Positions 13,972 through 21,563 of a DNA stretch of 64,000 nt are shown here, one piece after another (positions within the stretch are counted from its first letter, which is position 1; each line of letters opens with the position of its first letter). The notes below the pieces were generated by a model. That model saw only the letters and a program-made list of their open reading frames with translations. It did not search any database and had not been told where the DNA came from. The DNA lies in assembly GCF_013385175.1 (NCBI RefSeq), contig NZ_JABZEO010000007.1, positions 186,001 to 250,000 of the forward strand, read 5' to 3'. The position numbers and the translations under genes were made by a program. This DNA comes from Allochromatium humboldtianum (GTDB lineage Bacteria > Pseudomonadota > Gammaproteobacteria > Chromatiales > Chromatiaceae).

Positions 13972-14882
13972 GGCAATTTCTCCTGCAGCGCCTGCGCGGC
14001 TTCCTGGGCCGCATCAAGCGCGGGCAGCGTGCGTTGGGCCAGGTCATAGATGGCTGCCGAGGTCGCCACGCTGCCGTTGGCCAGCGGCTGCAGCACGGAT
14101 CGCAAGGTCTCCAGGGCGGTGAGGGCCCTCGCGACCTGGGTGTCCAACCCGGCACTGCCGGTCAAGGCTGTCTGCGAGACAGTGATCGAGGCCAACCAGG
14201 CTTCCAGGGCTTGGCGCACCGGGTGATTGGCGTCGGGCACGACCTGCAGCCATTCGCTGTGCAAACCCCGCACGGTGGCGCCCACCGCCTCGATGAGCTC
14301 ACCCAGCGCGTTCTGGATGGCGACCAGGGCGGCCAGGTCCGTGAAGCCGCCGGTGCCCGTGAAGGGATCGAGGCGGGTGATGTCATCCAGCAGTTGGGTG
14401 ATCGCACCGACGGGGTCATTCACCAGGTCATCGATCAGGGGCATCAACATCGCAAAGGGACTCCAGCCGCCCGAGTAGTCGGTGACGGTCTCGTCCTCGC
14501 CGTAGGCCTGCAGCTTCATCTCGAAGCCGACCCGGCGCGGCTGACCGTTATCCATCAGTACGCTGCGGGTGTCGCCGACTTCGACGATCACCCACGCGCC
14601 CCACACCCGACCCAAACCATCGACCAGCTGCAGGGGCTTGCCCAGATCGGCCAGCGCACGCATCTCCTCGACTTGCGCCAGCCCGGCATCGAAGCCGGGA
14701 AACAGCACGCCCTGCAGCCGGATCTCCGCTGGCTCGCGGCCGGTGAACTGCAGCGCCGGTTCGCGCCCGATGCGCGCCTGCTCGGGCCAGCGCCAGGACT
14801 GGCTCATGGCCAGGCTCTGGTAGGTCGCTTGCCCCATCTCGAAACGAAATGGCCCGAGGGCCAACATCACACGTTCGGCCAT
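13968..14882 (-). CDS. P2 gpU-like tail protein with long C-terminal extension
   Basis: 304 residues from the second ATG (MAERVMLALGPFRF). The first ~130 residues match gpU, a tail-terminator family: FEMGQATYQSLAMSQSWRWP, IRLQGVLFPGFDAGL, WVIVEVGDTRSVLMDNGQPRR then VGFEMKLQAYGED. P2 gpU is about 160 residues; here another ~170 follow, helical and alanine/leucine-rich (FTDLAALVAIQNALGELIEA, LTALETLRSVLQPLANG). The extension has no recognised domain and may act in baseplate or tape-measure contacts. Confidence 0.82.
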   Translation of the reverse strand: MAERVMLALGPFRFEMGQATYQSLAMSQSWRWPEQARIGREPALQFTGREPAEIRLQGVLFPGFDAGLAQVEEMRALADLGKPLQLVDGLGRVWGAWVIVEVGDTRSVLMDNGQPRRVGFEMKLQAYGEDETVTDYSGGWSPFAMLMPLIDDLVNDPVGAITQLLDDITRLDPFTGTGGFTDLAALVAIQNALGELIEAVGATVRGLHSEWLQVVPDANHPVRQALEAWLASITVSQTALTGSAGLDTQVARALTALETLRSVLQPLANGSVATSAAIYDLAQRTLPALDAAQEAAQALQEKLP

Positions 14883-14907
14883 GGCCAACCTCCCAAACAA
14901 GAAACGA

Positions 14908-17900
14908 TCAGTCGTGCAGTGCGGCAGTGGAGCCGCGCAAGGCCTCCCGGATCAGGCTGCGCAGCCGGCCTTCGAGCAGATCGCCCAGGGCCTGCGGGTC
15001 GCTTCCCGGGGCCGCATGGATAGTGATCTGCGGGGCGAAGTGGATCGAGGGAGCCCCTGGGGCCAGAGGCACCGCTGACGGTGGTACGCCCGGTGTAGGC
15101 GGCAGCGTAGGTACCGGGACCGACTGGGCACGCTCGGGTACCCCGACATCACCGCGCACACCTTTGGCCGGCTGAGCTTCCGGAGGTAGCGTGCCCTCCC
15201 ACACCGGCCGCAGCGTCGGTACAGGTACGTCGACCTGATGCGCTGGCAGCGCCAACCCCAGTGACGGCTGATCCGGTGAGGGCAGTCGCAGCCCAGGTTG
15301 GGTCACCTCGGGCGTGGCCAGCGACAACGGCACCGCCTGCAGAGATTGCGCCAGTTGTCCGACTTCATTCACGACCACCGGGCCGGCTGCCGCCACACCC
15401 TGGGCCAACCCGAGGGACAGCGCACTGCCCAGCGTGGCAAACACCCGCGAGGGACTGTTAATGCCCAACATTGCCTTGAAGCGGTCACGCACCCCGGCCG
15501 CGACGTCCCCAACCGCTGCGACCGCTTGCTGCGCGGCATTGCGCACGCCCTGCGCCAGACCTTGCAGCATCGCGCTGCCCAGGCTCATGAACTCACCGGG
15601 CAGATCACGTAACGCTGTCAGCATCGAACCGATCACCGACTGCAGTGCCTGCAAGGGCGCGAAAGATCCCAAGGCCGCCGTCAGTTGCTGCCAGGCCGAC
15701 TGCGCGCCACTGACCACGCCGGCCCACAAGCTACCGAAGAAGCCCGAGATCGGTTGCCAGGCGGCTTGCAGTGCGGCCAAGGGCGAGAACGACACGAGCG
15801 CCCGAAAACCCTCCGTCACCCAGCCCACCAGCGTGCCGACGGTCCGAATCGGCAACGTCAGCACCGCAAAAGCTGTGCTCAACACGCCACCGATCACCGC
15901 GCCGAGGGACTGGCCGGAGGCGGATAGGCTGTTGAACTCGTCCGTGGTCAGGGTGACTGGAGATAGCAGATCACCCACCCAGCCAACCATGCCGCTGATC
16001 GCATCTCCCATGAAGCCAAACACCGACGCCACTGCCTGACCGATGGAAGCCAGAGGATCCAAAGCGGTCAAGAGACTCGTGATCGCTGGCTGCACGGCCG
16101 AGCGTATGCCCTGAAACACGCCGCCGACGTAGGCAGCGATGGGGTCCCAGTATTTGCGGATCACGAGGGCCAGACCCGCGACGGCTGCACCGATCCCGAC
16201 CACGATCCAGGTGATCGGGTTGGCCAAGAGCGCTGCCGTGGTGGCACCAATGGCCGGCAGCATCGACCAGAAGGCCAGTGCCGCCGACTTGATCGGGGCG
16301 ATCAGACCGAGCGCACCGGTCTGAATACGAGTCCAGGCCAGTGACAGAAGGCCTGCACTGCTCCCGGTCGCTGCGGCCTGCACTTGCAATAGCGCCAAGC
16401 CAGCCCGCGCCGACTGAAACGCCACCTGGGCACCGAGGATCGGCCCCTTCACAAAGGTCCAGGCGTAGCCCAAGGCAATGGTCGCCACCTTCAGGCCCAG
16501 CACCGCACCGACGGTACCCACCACGACTTGCGTGACCACAGGAAAGCGTTCGGCCAGATTGGCCAGACTATCGATGGGGCCCATCAGCGCACCGACCAGA
16601 CTGTTCAAGGCCGGCAGCAGCGCATTGCCGACCGTGATGCCGAGCCGGCTCATCTGGTTCTTCAACAGCTGCAGGTTGTTCGCGGTCGTCGCAGAACGGG
16701 CCTCGTACTCCTTCTGCATCGAGCCTGCGTAGGCGGTTTGATCGGCCACCAAGCCTACCGCCTTCTCGTAGGTCTCCATCGAGCCCACCAGCTTGGCGAT
16801 GTCATCGGCGTACTCCATGCCGAAGAGGTCCGACAGCGTGCCCATCAGATCTGGGGCTTTCTTCACCTGCTGCAGGAAGGTCGTGAGCGCCCCTTGGGCA
16901 TCGCGGGCGATCATCTTCTTCATGACCTCGGCCGATAGCCCGATGTCCTGCAGGCCTTGCTGAAACTTCTCGTTCTGCTTGTCGGCGGTCGCGAGCTTCA
17001 TCAGCAGCGCATTGATGCCCGTCGCAGCGACCTCGGGTGGGGTCTTGAGTGCGAGGAAGGTCGCGCCCAGGGCATTCAACTGCGCGCCAGAGAGGCCAAA
17101 GAGCTTCGCCGTTGAGCCGGCGCGATTGGCGATGTTCAACAAGTCGGATGCCTTGGCATCCATGTTGTTGGACAGGTGGTTGATGGCGTCGCCGAGTTTC
17201 ACCACCTCGTCCTGGGTCAATCCGAAGATCGAGCGCAGACCCGTCATCGCGGCACCCGCCTGCTGACCCGACAAATCGAAGGCCACGCCCATCTTGGCGG
17301 CATCTTCGGCAAAGCGTAGGAGTTCTTCCCGGGCGATACCGGCTTGACCTGCAGCCGCGACGATGGCCCCAATGCCGTCAGCCGCCATCGGAATACGGGT
17401 CGACATCAAGAGCACATCTTTGGACATCTGCCCGAACTGCTCGGGCGTGTCGAAGTTCACCACTTTCTTGACGTCGGCCATCACCGACTCGAACTGGACC
17501 GCCGGCTGCACCAGGCCATAGAGCGCGCCGCCCAAGGCCACCGCATCCATCATCTGGGCACGGTAGGCGCTGCGGCTTTCGAGATTACGAGCCTGGGCCT
17601 GCTGGGCACGGGTCAGGGCTTCGGTTCGAGACCGCAGTGTCTCCAACTGGCTGCCCAAGCGTGCCGACTCGGTGCCCATCGCACGAGTGTTCACGCCCGC
17701 GCGCTGCAGCGATCCGGAGAGTTCATCGACGGCTGCCCGCTGGCGACGGTAAGCCTCTTCAGCCCGAGCGGCAGCCGCACGGGCACGCTCCAGTTCTTTG
17801 GCCTGCTTGGCGGTAGCCCCGCCATCCTGCCCGGCGATGTTGGCTTCCAGCCCGGAGACCTTCTGCTGCGCCGCGCGCATCGCCAGCGCGGCATCCTTGG

Positions 17901-18063
17901 CCTGCGCCCGCAAGGTTTCCAGTTGCTTGATGCCGGACTGCTTGTTGCCGAGCTCCGCCATGGTCGAACCCAGCTGGTTCAGTTGCGCCTGGGCGCCGCG
18001 CACTGCCGACCCCAAGGAGGCCGCCAGCGTGGCACCGATGCTGATCTGGACGGGATGGGCCAT
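14908..18063 (-). CDS. Tail tape-measure protein (gpT, TP901 family)
   Basis: 1051 residues, the longest tail gene but for the fibre-region protein. The N-terminal ~180 residues are coiled-coil (LRAQAKDAALAMRAAQQKVS, LETLRSRTEALTRAQQAQAR). The TP901 core follows (VQFESVMADVKKVVNFDTPE, ADGIGAIVAAAGQAGI). Hydrophobic helices lie in the middle (LLANPITWIVVGIGAAVAG) and the C-terminus is proline-rich (VPVPTLPPTPGVPPSAVPL). It sets tail length and helps DNA entry. The gene lies directly after the E/E' frameshift pair, the canonical position. Confidence 0.93.
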   Translation of the reverse strand: MAHPVQISIGATLAASLGSAVRGAQAQLNQLGSTMAELGNKQSGIKQLETLRAQAKDAALAMRAAQQKVSGLEANIAGQDGGATAKQAKELERARAAAARAEEAYRRQRAAVDELSGSLQRAGVNTRAMGTESARLGSQLETLRSRTEALTRAQQAQARNLESRSAYRAQMMDAVALGGALYGLVQPAVQFESVMADVKKVVNFDTPEQFGQMSKDVLLMSTRIPMAADGIGAIVAAAGQAGIAREELLRFAEDAAKMGVAFDLSGQQAGAAMTGLRSIFGLTQDEVVKLGDAINHLSNNMDAKASDLLNIANRAGSTAKLFGLSGAQLNALGATFLALKTPPEVAATGINALLMKLATADKQNEKFQQGLQDIGLSAEVMKKMIARDAQGALTTFLQQVKKAPDLMGTLSDLFGMEYADDIAKLVGSMETYEKAVGLVADQTAYAGSMQKEYEARSATTANNLQLLKNQMSRLGITVGNALLPALNSLVGALMGPIDSLANLAERFPVVTQVVVGTVGAVLGLKVATIALGYAWTFVKGPILGAQVAFQSARAGLALLQVQAAATGSSAGLLSLAWTRIQTGALGLIAPIKSAALAFWSMLPAIGATTAALLANPITWIVVGIGAAVAGLALVIRKYWDPIAAYVGGVFQGIRSAVQPAITSLLTALDPLASIGQAVASVFGFMGDAISGMVGWVGDLLSPVTLTTDEFNSLSASGQSLGAVIGGVLSTAFAVLTLPIRTVGTLVGWVTEGFRALVSFSPLAALQAAWQPISGFFGSLWAGVVSGAQSAWQQLTAALGSFAPLQALQSVIGSMLTALRDLPGEFMSLGSAMLQGLAQGVRNAAQQAVAAVGDVAAGVRDRFKAMLGINSPSRVFATLGSALSLGLAQGVAAAGPVVVNEVGQLAQSLQAVPLSLATPEVTQPGLRLPSPDQPSLGLALPAHQVDVPVPTLRPVWEGTLPPEAQPAKGVRGDVGVPERAQSVPVPTLPPTPGVPPSAVPLAPGAPSIHFAPQITIHAAPGSDPQALGDLLEGRLRSLIREALRGSTAALHD

Positions 18064-18073
18064 GGGGGATACC

Positions 18074-18223
18074 TCAGGAAGACGGCACGGCCGACAACCG
18101 CCGCGCCAAGGACAAGGCCTCGACCAACTCGCTCACCTCCAGGGCGAGCAACTCGGATCGAGGCCAGTGGGTGTAGAGGGCGAGCTCAACAACCAGCGCG
18201 TTGAGCTCACCCGGATTCACTGC
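18074..18223 (-). CDS. E' extension of the tail assembly chaperone, made by -1 frameshift
   Basis: A 49-codon frame in the -1 phase continues from gpE after the slippery heptamer at 18229-18223. It reads AVNPGELNALVVELALYTHW, PRSELLALEVSELVEALSLA, RRLSAVPSS and stops 11 bp before the tape-measure start. The ALYTHWPRSELLAL part resembles the GpE' family (the hydrophobic HWPP-type core). It would be made only as a 130-residue E-E' fusion. P2 has the same arrangement, with a 142-residue product. Confidence 0.82.
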   Translation of the reverse strand, partial: AVNPGELNALVVELALYTHWPRSELLALEVSELVEALSLARRLSAVPSS

Positions 18224-18465
18224 AAAAAACCGCCCAGCACCTTCTGCAGTTGGGCGTAGTCCTTCATGTCGAGCAGGTGGATCGCGGCGGGCGGTAGTTC
18301 AGCCAGATTGGCAATCAGCCGAATCTCGCGCTCGGCATCCGTCCCGGCCGACTTCTGCGCGGCCAAGTGGTCACCCACCGTGGGTCGGCGCAGCGCGATC
18401 TCCTTGATCGGCAAACCGTCGTGGTCGATGGGGAAGTTCAGGGTGATGCGTTCAGGGTTGTTCAT
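18217..18465 (-). CDS. Phage tail assembly chaperone gpE
   Basis: 82 residues of the phage_TAC_7/gpE type: ERITLNFPIDHDGLPIKEIALRRPTVGDHL in two parts (residues 5-33), then REIRLIANLAELPPAAIHLL and a short C-terminal helix. It lies between the tail tube gene and the tape-measure gene. Just before its stop is T TTT TTG, where a fraction of ribosomes should shift into E'. The chaperones coat the tape-measure protein during tail assembly. Confidence 0.9.
   Translation of the reverse strand: MNNPERITLNFPIDHDGLPIKEIALRRPTVGDHLAAQKSAGTDAEREIRLIANLAELPPAAIHLLDMKDYAQLQKVLGGFLQ
18223..18229 (-). other. Programmed -1 frameshift site, T TTT TTG
   Basis: The heptamer lies in the gpE frame as GGT TTT TTG CAG TGA, two codons before the stop. 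The same heptamer is the documented slip site of P2 gene E. After slippage the next codon is GCA of the E' frame. Confidence 0.85.
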
Positions 18466-18488
18466 GGTTCCTTGTCCTCACAGTCTGG

Positions 18489-19001
18489 TCACAGACCAAT
18501 CGCCGTGCGAATCGCTTCCATCTGATCGACGCCGCCGACCTTCCTGACGAGGTTCACGGCATCGATCTCGATCAGCTCTTCTTCGTTGATGGCGAGCTTG
18601 TAGTAGCGCGCCGCGACCATCACCGTCAGCGTGCTCTTGTCACCCGGCTTCCAGGTGCCGGGGTCCAGCTCCTTCCAGCCGCCGCGCAGATTCACCACCA
18701 CCGGCTGTGCGGTCTGGCCCTGCGCCTGGATGGCGCCGCGCAAGGTGAGCTGGGCTTCGGAGACATCCAGCAGCCCGAAGAGCTTGAAGAGTTCCGGATC
18801 AAAGTCGGAGATCGTGAGCTGGGCTTCGAGCTTCTCCATCCCCAGATCGAGCTCAACGGGCAGGTCCATGCCACCGGCGCGATGCTCCTCGGTCTTGAGC
18901 GTGAGCTTCGGCAATTGGATCTCGTCGACCCGACCGGCGTAGCCGCGCCCATCGACAAAGAGGTTCATGTTCTTCAGAACGCGAGGCAGTTCGATGGCCA
19001 T
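18489..19001 (-). CDS. Major tail tube protein FII
   Basis: 170 residues of the P2 FII family, which forms the inner tube of the contractile tail. Hallmarks are LPRVLKNMNLFVDGRGYAGR at the N-terminus, ELDLGMEKLEAQLTISDFDP, and a C-terminal YKLAINEEELIEIDAVNLV. Its ATG shares one base with the sheath stop (TAATG), so the two are translationally coupled. Length equals the family norm. Confidence 0.95.
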   Translation of the reverse strand: MAIELPRVLKNMNLFVDGRGYAGRVDEIQLPKLTLKTEEHRAGGMDLPVELDLGMEKLEAQLTISDFDPELFKLFGLLDVSEAQLTLRGAIQAQGQTAQPVVVNLRGGWKELDPGTWKPGDKSTLTVMVAARYYKLAINEEELIEIDAVNLVRKVGGVDQMEAIRTAIGL

Positions 19002-20500
19002 TACAGGATCTCCTCCAGATAGTCGCCGACCAGGTGCGAGCGGAACACGATGTGCTCGGCCGGGTAGGGCGCCGTGAAATCAAAGTCGAAATACACCCGC
19101 CCATCGGCAATCGACTCCGGGGTGTTGAGTTCGGGGTCGGCCCAGCAGCGACCCCCGAGGATGGCGGAGCGGGCCTTCAGCTGGCGCAGGTAGGCATTGG
19201 TCATCTCCACCACCTCGTCGATGTAGGTGCGGGTGATGTTGCGATCCACCGCCCACAGGTGCGCGCGCACCAGGGACTCGTTGATCATGTCGGCCGTGCG
19301 CCGCACGCTGAGAAAGGCCCAGCGACTGTCGGTCGCGCAGCTGCGGTTGCCCCACAGGCGAATACCGTCCTGGGCGATGAAGGTGGTGACCGAGAACTCG
19401 TTCAAGTAGTTGGCCTGGGTGTCCGGGTCGTTGATCACCCAGGAGATGGGCCGCGCGGTGCGTAACACCCCAAGGACCACCTGATTCGACGGACTGAACC
19501 AGAAACCCCGGTTCTCGTCGGACTGGGCGATCAGGCCAGCGACGCGCGCCGAGGGCGGCTCGGCCACTTCCGAGCCATCTTTCTTACGCACCACCAGCCA
19601 GGGATCGACGAGGTACGCCCGGTCCGAGCCGAACTGGCTGCGGTAGTCGATGGCCGCTTCGTCGTTGGTATTGGGGCCATCGAGCACTGCCACCGCGCGG
19701 GTCTTGTGGGCCACCGACAGCAGTGCATCGGCCACCGGCTTGAACTGCGAGAAGCCGGGCGCGATCAGGATGCGCGACTTCATCTCGGCGCGGGTCTGCA
19801 TCAGCGCAGCAATGCCCGAGAGCTGCCCGGTCTCGGCATCCTGGCCACCGATGACATGGCTGATCGTGGCTTCCAGCGTGTCGCCCTCGGGCACCCGCAC
19901 CACGTAGATGAAGGGGCTGGCCTGGTCGTAGATACCGGTGATCGCCCAGGGGAGCGTCCCGGATGCCCCCAGGTGCGCGGTCAGGCGCCGGTTGGTCACC
20001 AGCACCGGGACGTTGAGCGGGAACGGCTCGTCCATGCCGCCGACCAGCGGCTTGGAGCCCAGGGTCGAGGCCAGAATGCCGGACCCGGTGCCCTCCACCA
20101 CTTCGGCGGTGATCAGGTCTGAGGCCGCCTCGTGCGCGTTGAGCGCCGCGACTACCTCGGCAGCGGTGCTGGCACGCTGGCCGGTTTCGTCGCTTGCGAG
20201 CGTCACCAGGATCAGCGTCATCCCGGGTGTGCGGGTGTCGAGCGTGATCGCCAGCGGCTGGTTCGGGGTGGTCGCTGGGCGTAGCTCCAGGCGCAGGCTG
20301 TTGCCCACGATCCCTGCCTGTTTTGCGCGCACCCGGAAACTGGCGTCGCCCGTGCCGACGGTGAGCGCGGCAAAGCGAGCAGGGGCCGCATCGGGCGCCG
20401 TGCCCACCAGGCCAATGACCGAGGACTTGACGGTGCGCACCGTGCGCCCGCCATCCTCGATCTCGATGAGTTCAATACCGTGCAGGAATCGGTCTGCCAT
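19001..20500 (-). CDS. Contractile tail sheath protein FI
   Basis: 499 residues from the ATG of MADRFLHGIELIEIEDGGR; an upstream in-frame extension lacks a ribosome-binding site. The protein has a phage-type insertion domain (residues ~50-180) and the conserved sheath C-terminal domain: LRTARPISWVINDPDTQANY, IRLWGNRSCATDSRWAFLSV, and the closing DFDFTAPYPAEHIVFRSHLV. It polymerises around the FII tube and contracts to drive injection. Confidence 0.95.
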   Translation of the reverse strand: MADRFLHGIELIEIEDGGRTVRTVKSSVIGLVGTAPDAAPARFAALTVGTGDASFRVRAKQAGIVGNSLRLELRPATTPNQPLAITLDTRTPGMTLILVTLASDETGQRASTAAEVVAALNAHEAASDLITAEVVEGTGSGILASTLGSKPLVGGMDEPFPLNVPVLVTNRRLTAHLGASGTLPWAITGIYDQASPFIYVVRVPEGDTLEATISHVIGGQDAETGQLSGIAALMQTRAEMKSRILIAPGFSQFKPVADALLSVAHKTRAVAVLDGPNTNDEAAIDYRSQFGSDRAYLVDPWLVVRKKDGSEVAEPPSARVAGLIAQSDENRGFWFSPSNQVVLGVLRTARPISWVINDPDTQANYLNEFSVTTFIAQDGIRLWGNRSCATDSRWAFLSVRRTADMINESLVRAHLWAVDRNITRTYIDEVVEMTNAYLRQLKARSAILGGRCWADPELNTPESIADGRVYFDFDFTAPYPAEHIVFRSHLVGDYLEEIL

Positions 20501-20559
20501 AACGGTTCTCCAGAAAACAAGGCTCGCTGCGGCGAGCCGCAGTTTCACCCTCGGTAAAC

Positions 20560-20583
20560 AAAAAATCCGCCAATTGGCGGAAT
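20560..20583 (-). terminator. Intrinsic terminator between fibre and sheath genes
   Basis: On the minus strand TCCGCC-AATT-GGCGGA followed by six T. It would attenuate fibre-region transcription before the sheath operon. The same palindrome, preceded by the same ctcggtaaa, recurs inside a methyltransferase gene at 44195-44216. Confidence 0.7.
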
Positions 20584-20614
20584 AAACGGCGGGGTGCGAG
20601 TGCAGCGTCGAGGT

Positions 20615-20923
20615 TCAGGCCATCGGCTTACCCTCGTCAGGCTCGATGGACTTCTCGCAGTGGTTCGGATCGAGTCGGTCCAGCAGCCGACAGAAAATGC
20701 AGGCCCAGCGCTTGCCCTCACGGGCGGCTTTGCCTGCGCGGCTCGAGAGCGTCTCGTCCTCGTGTCCGCCGAAGGCGGCATTGGCCAGTTGGTCGTGGGC
20801 GACGGCCAGGGTCCAGGCCCGTCGGCTTCCGGCCAGTGCGGCGATGAGCATCCAAACGGAAGCGACCACTGCTGCGATCTGGCACAGTCCCCACAATCCG
20901 AGCAGTTGCAGTCTGCGCATCAT
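20615..20923 (-). CDS. Small phage membrane protein, unknown function
   Basis: 102 residues. An N-terminal transmembrane helix (LWGLCQIAAVVASVWMLIAA) is followed by a charged segment DETLSSRAGKAAREGKRWA and a cysteine-containing tail (CIFCRLLDRLDPNHCEKS). I recall proteins of this pattern next to tail-fibre genes in other phages, but know no function. Its ATG overlaps the upstream Tfa-like stop (ATGA), which ties it to the fibre operon. A spanin-like role is conceivable but unsupported. Confidence 0.6.
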   Translation of the reverse strand: MMRRLQLLGLWGLCQIAAVVASVWMLIAALAGSRRAWTLAVAHDQLANAAFGGHEDETLSSRAGKAAREGKRWACIFCRLLDRLDPNHCEKSIEPDEGKPMA

Positions 20924-21552
20924 GAGCTGGCCTCCTCGACCTCTTGTTCAGGCCAGCCTGTCTGGATGTCGTAGTCCGCCAGTGCCTGCACATCGCCACG
21001 GTCGGCCAACGCCCGGATCGCATCCTTGTGCGCCCAGGCCGCTGCGTAATGCGCCGACACCCACTGCATCACCGCCAGGCCAAACTGCACCGCTTCGGCA
21101 CCGGTCAGTGTATGGGTCACATCCTCGGCGTCGCGGAACGACACGGTGTCGCTACTCCCAGCCGCCATCAGCGCGGTGCCGGCCGTGGCCACCGCATTGA
21201 CATTGACCGTGTCGCGCTCATGGCGCAGTTGCACGGTGCCGGTCGTGCCATCCGGGAAGGGATGCGGCTTGCCGCGCGCGATACGGGCATCGCGCTCCGC
21301 ATCGACGGCAGCGAGCCGCTCGCGCAGCTGCTGCGCCTGCTGCATGACTTCTTGGGCAACCTGCGCAGCTTTCTCCTCGGCTGTCGGCACCAGCGTCCAG
21401 CCGTTGCCGTTCTCCCCGTCCCACTTTGCGGCTTTGCCCCGTGGGATCTTGGGCGGCGCGGTAAAGGTCCAGCCCGCTGGGGCCGGCTGACCCGGTTCAA
21501 TCTCGGCGGTCTCGCCCAGGAAACCGTGGTCGATCTGATAAATCGTTCGCAT
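20920..21552 (-). CDS. Tail fibre assembly-like protein (DUF4376-type)
   Basis: 210 residues. The N-terminus (IYQIDHGFLGETAEIEPGQP then AKWDGENGNGWTLVP) resembles fibre-assembly chaperones. The C-terminal half (LRHERDTVNVNAVATAGTAL, FRDAEDVTHTLTGAEAVQFG, WVSAHYAAAWAHKDAIRAL) is the DUF4376 pattern found in proteins beside phage fibres. It follows the fibre gene by 11 bp, as expected for a cognate chaperone. Confidence 0.78.
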   Translation of the reverse strand: MRTIYQIDHGFLGETAEIEPGQPAPAGWTFTAPPKIPRGKAAKWDGENGNGWTLVPTAEEKAAQVAQEVMQQAQQLRERLAAVDAERDARIARGKPHPFPDGTTGTVQLRHERDTVNVNAVATAGTALMAAGSSDTVSFRDAEDVTHTLTGAEAVQFGLAVMQWVSAHYAAAWAHKDAIRALADRGDVQALADYDIQTGWPEQEVEEASS

Positions 21553-21563
21553 CGTGGATCTCC

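Noticed and set aside
13776-15023. 415-codon plus-strand frame opposite gpX/gpU/tape-measure genes
   Set aside because: Shadow of GC-rich codons on the other strand; no ribosome-binding site, and the minus-strand genes are firmly identified. The same holds for long plus-strand frames at 24917, 29398, 32306 and 52728.
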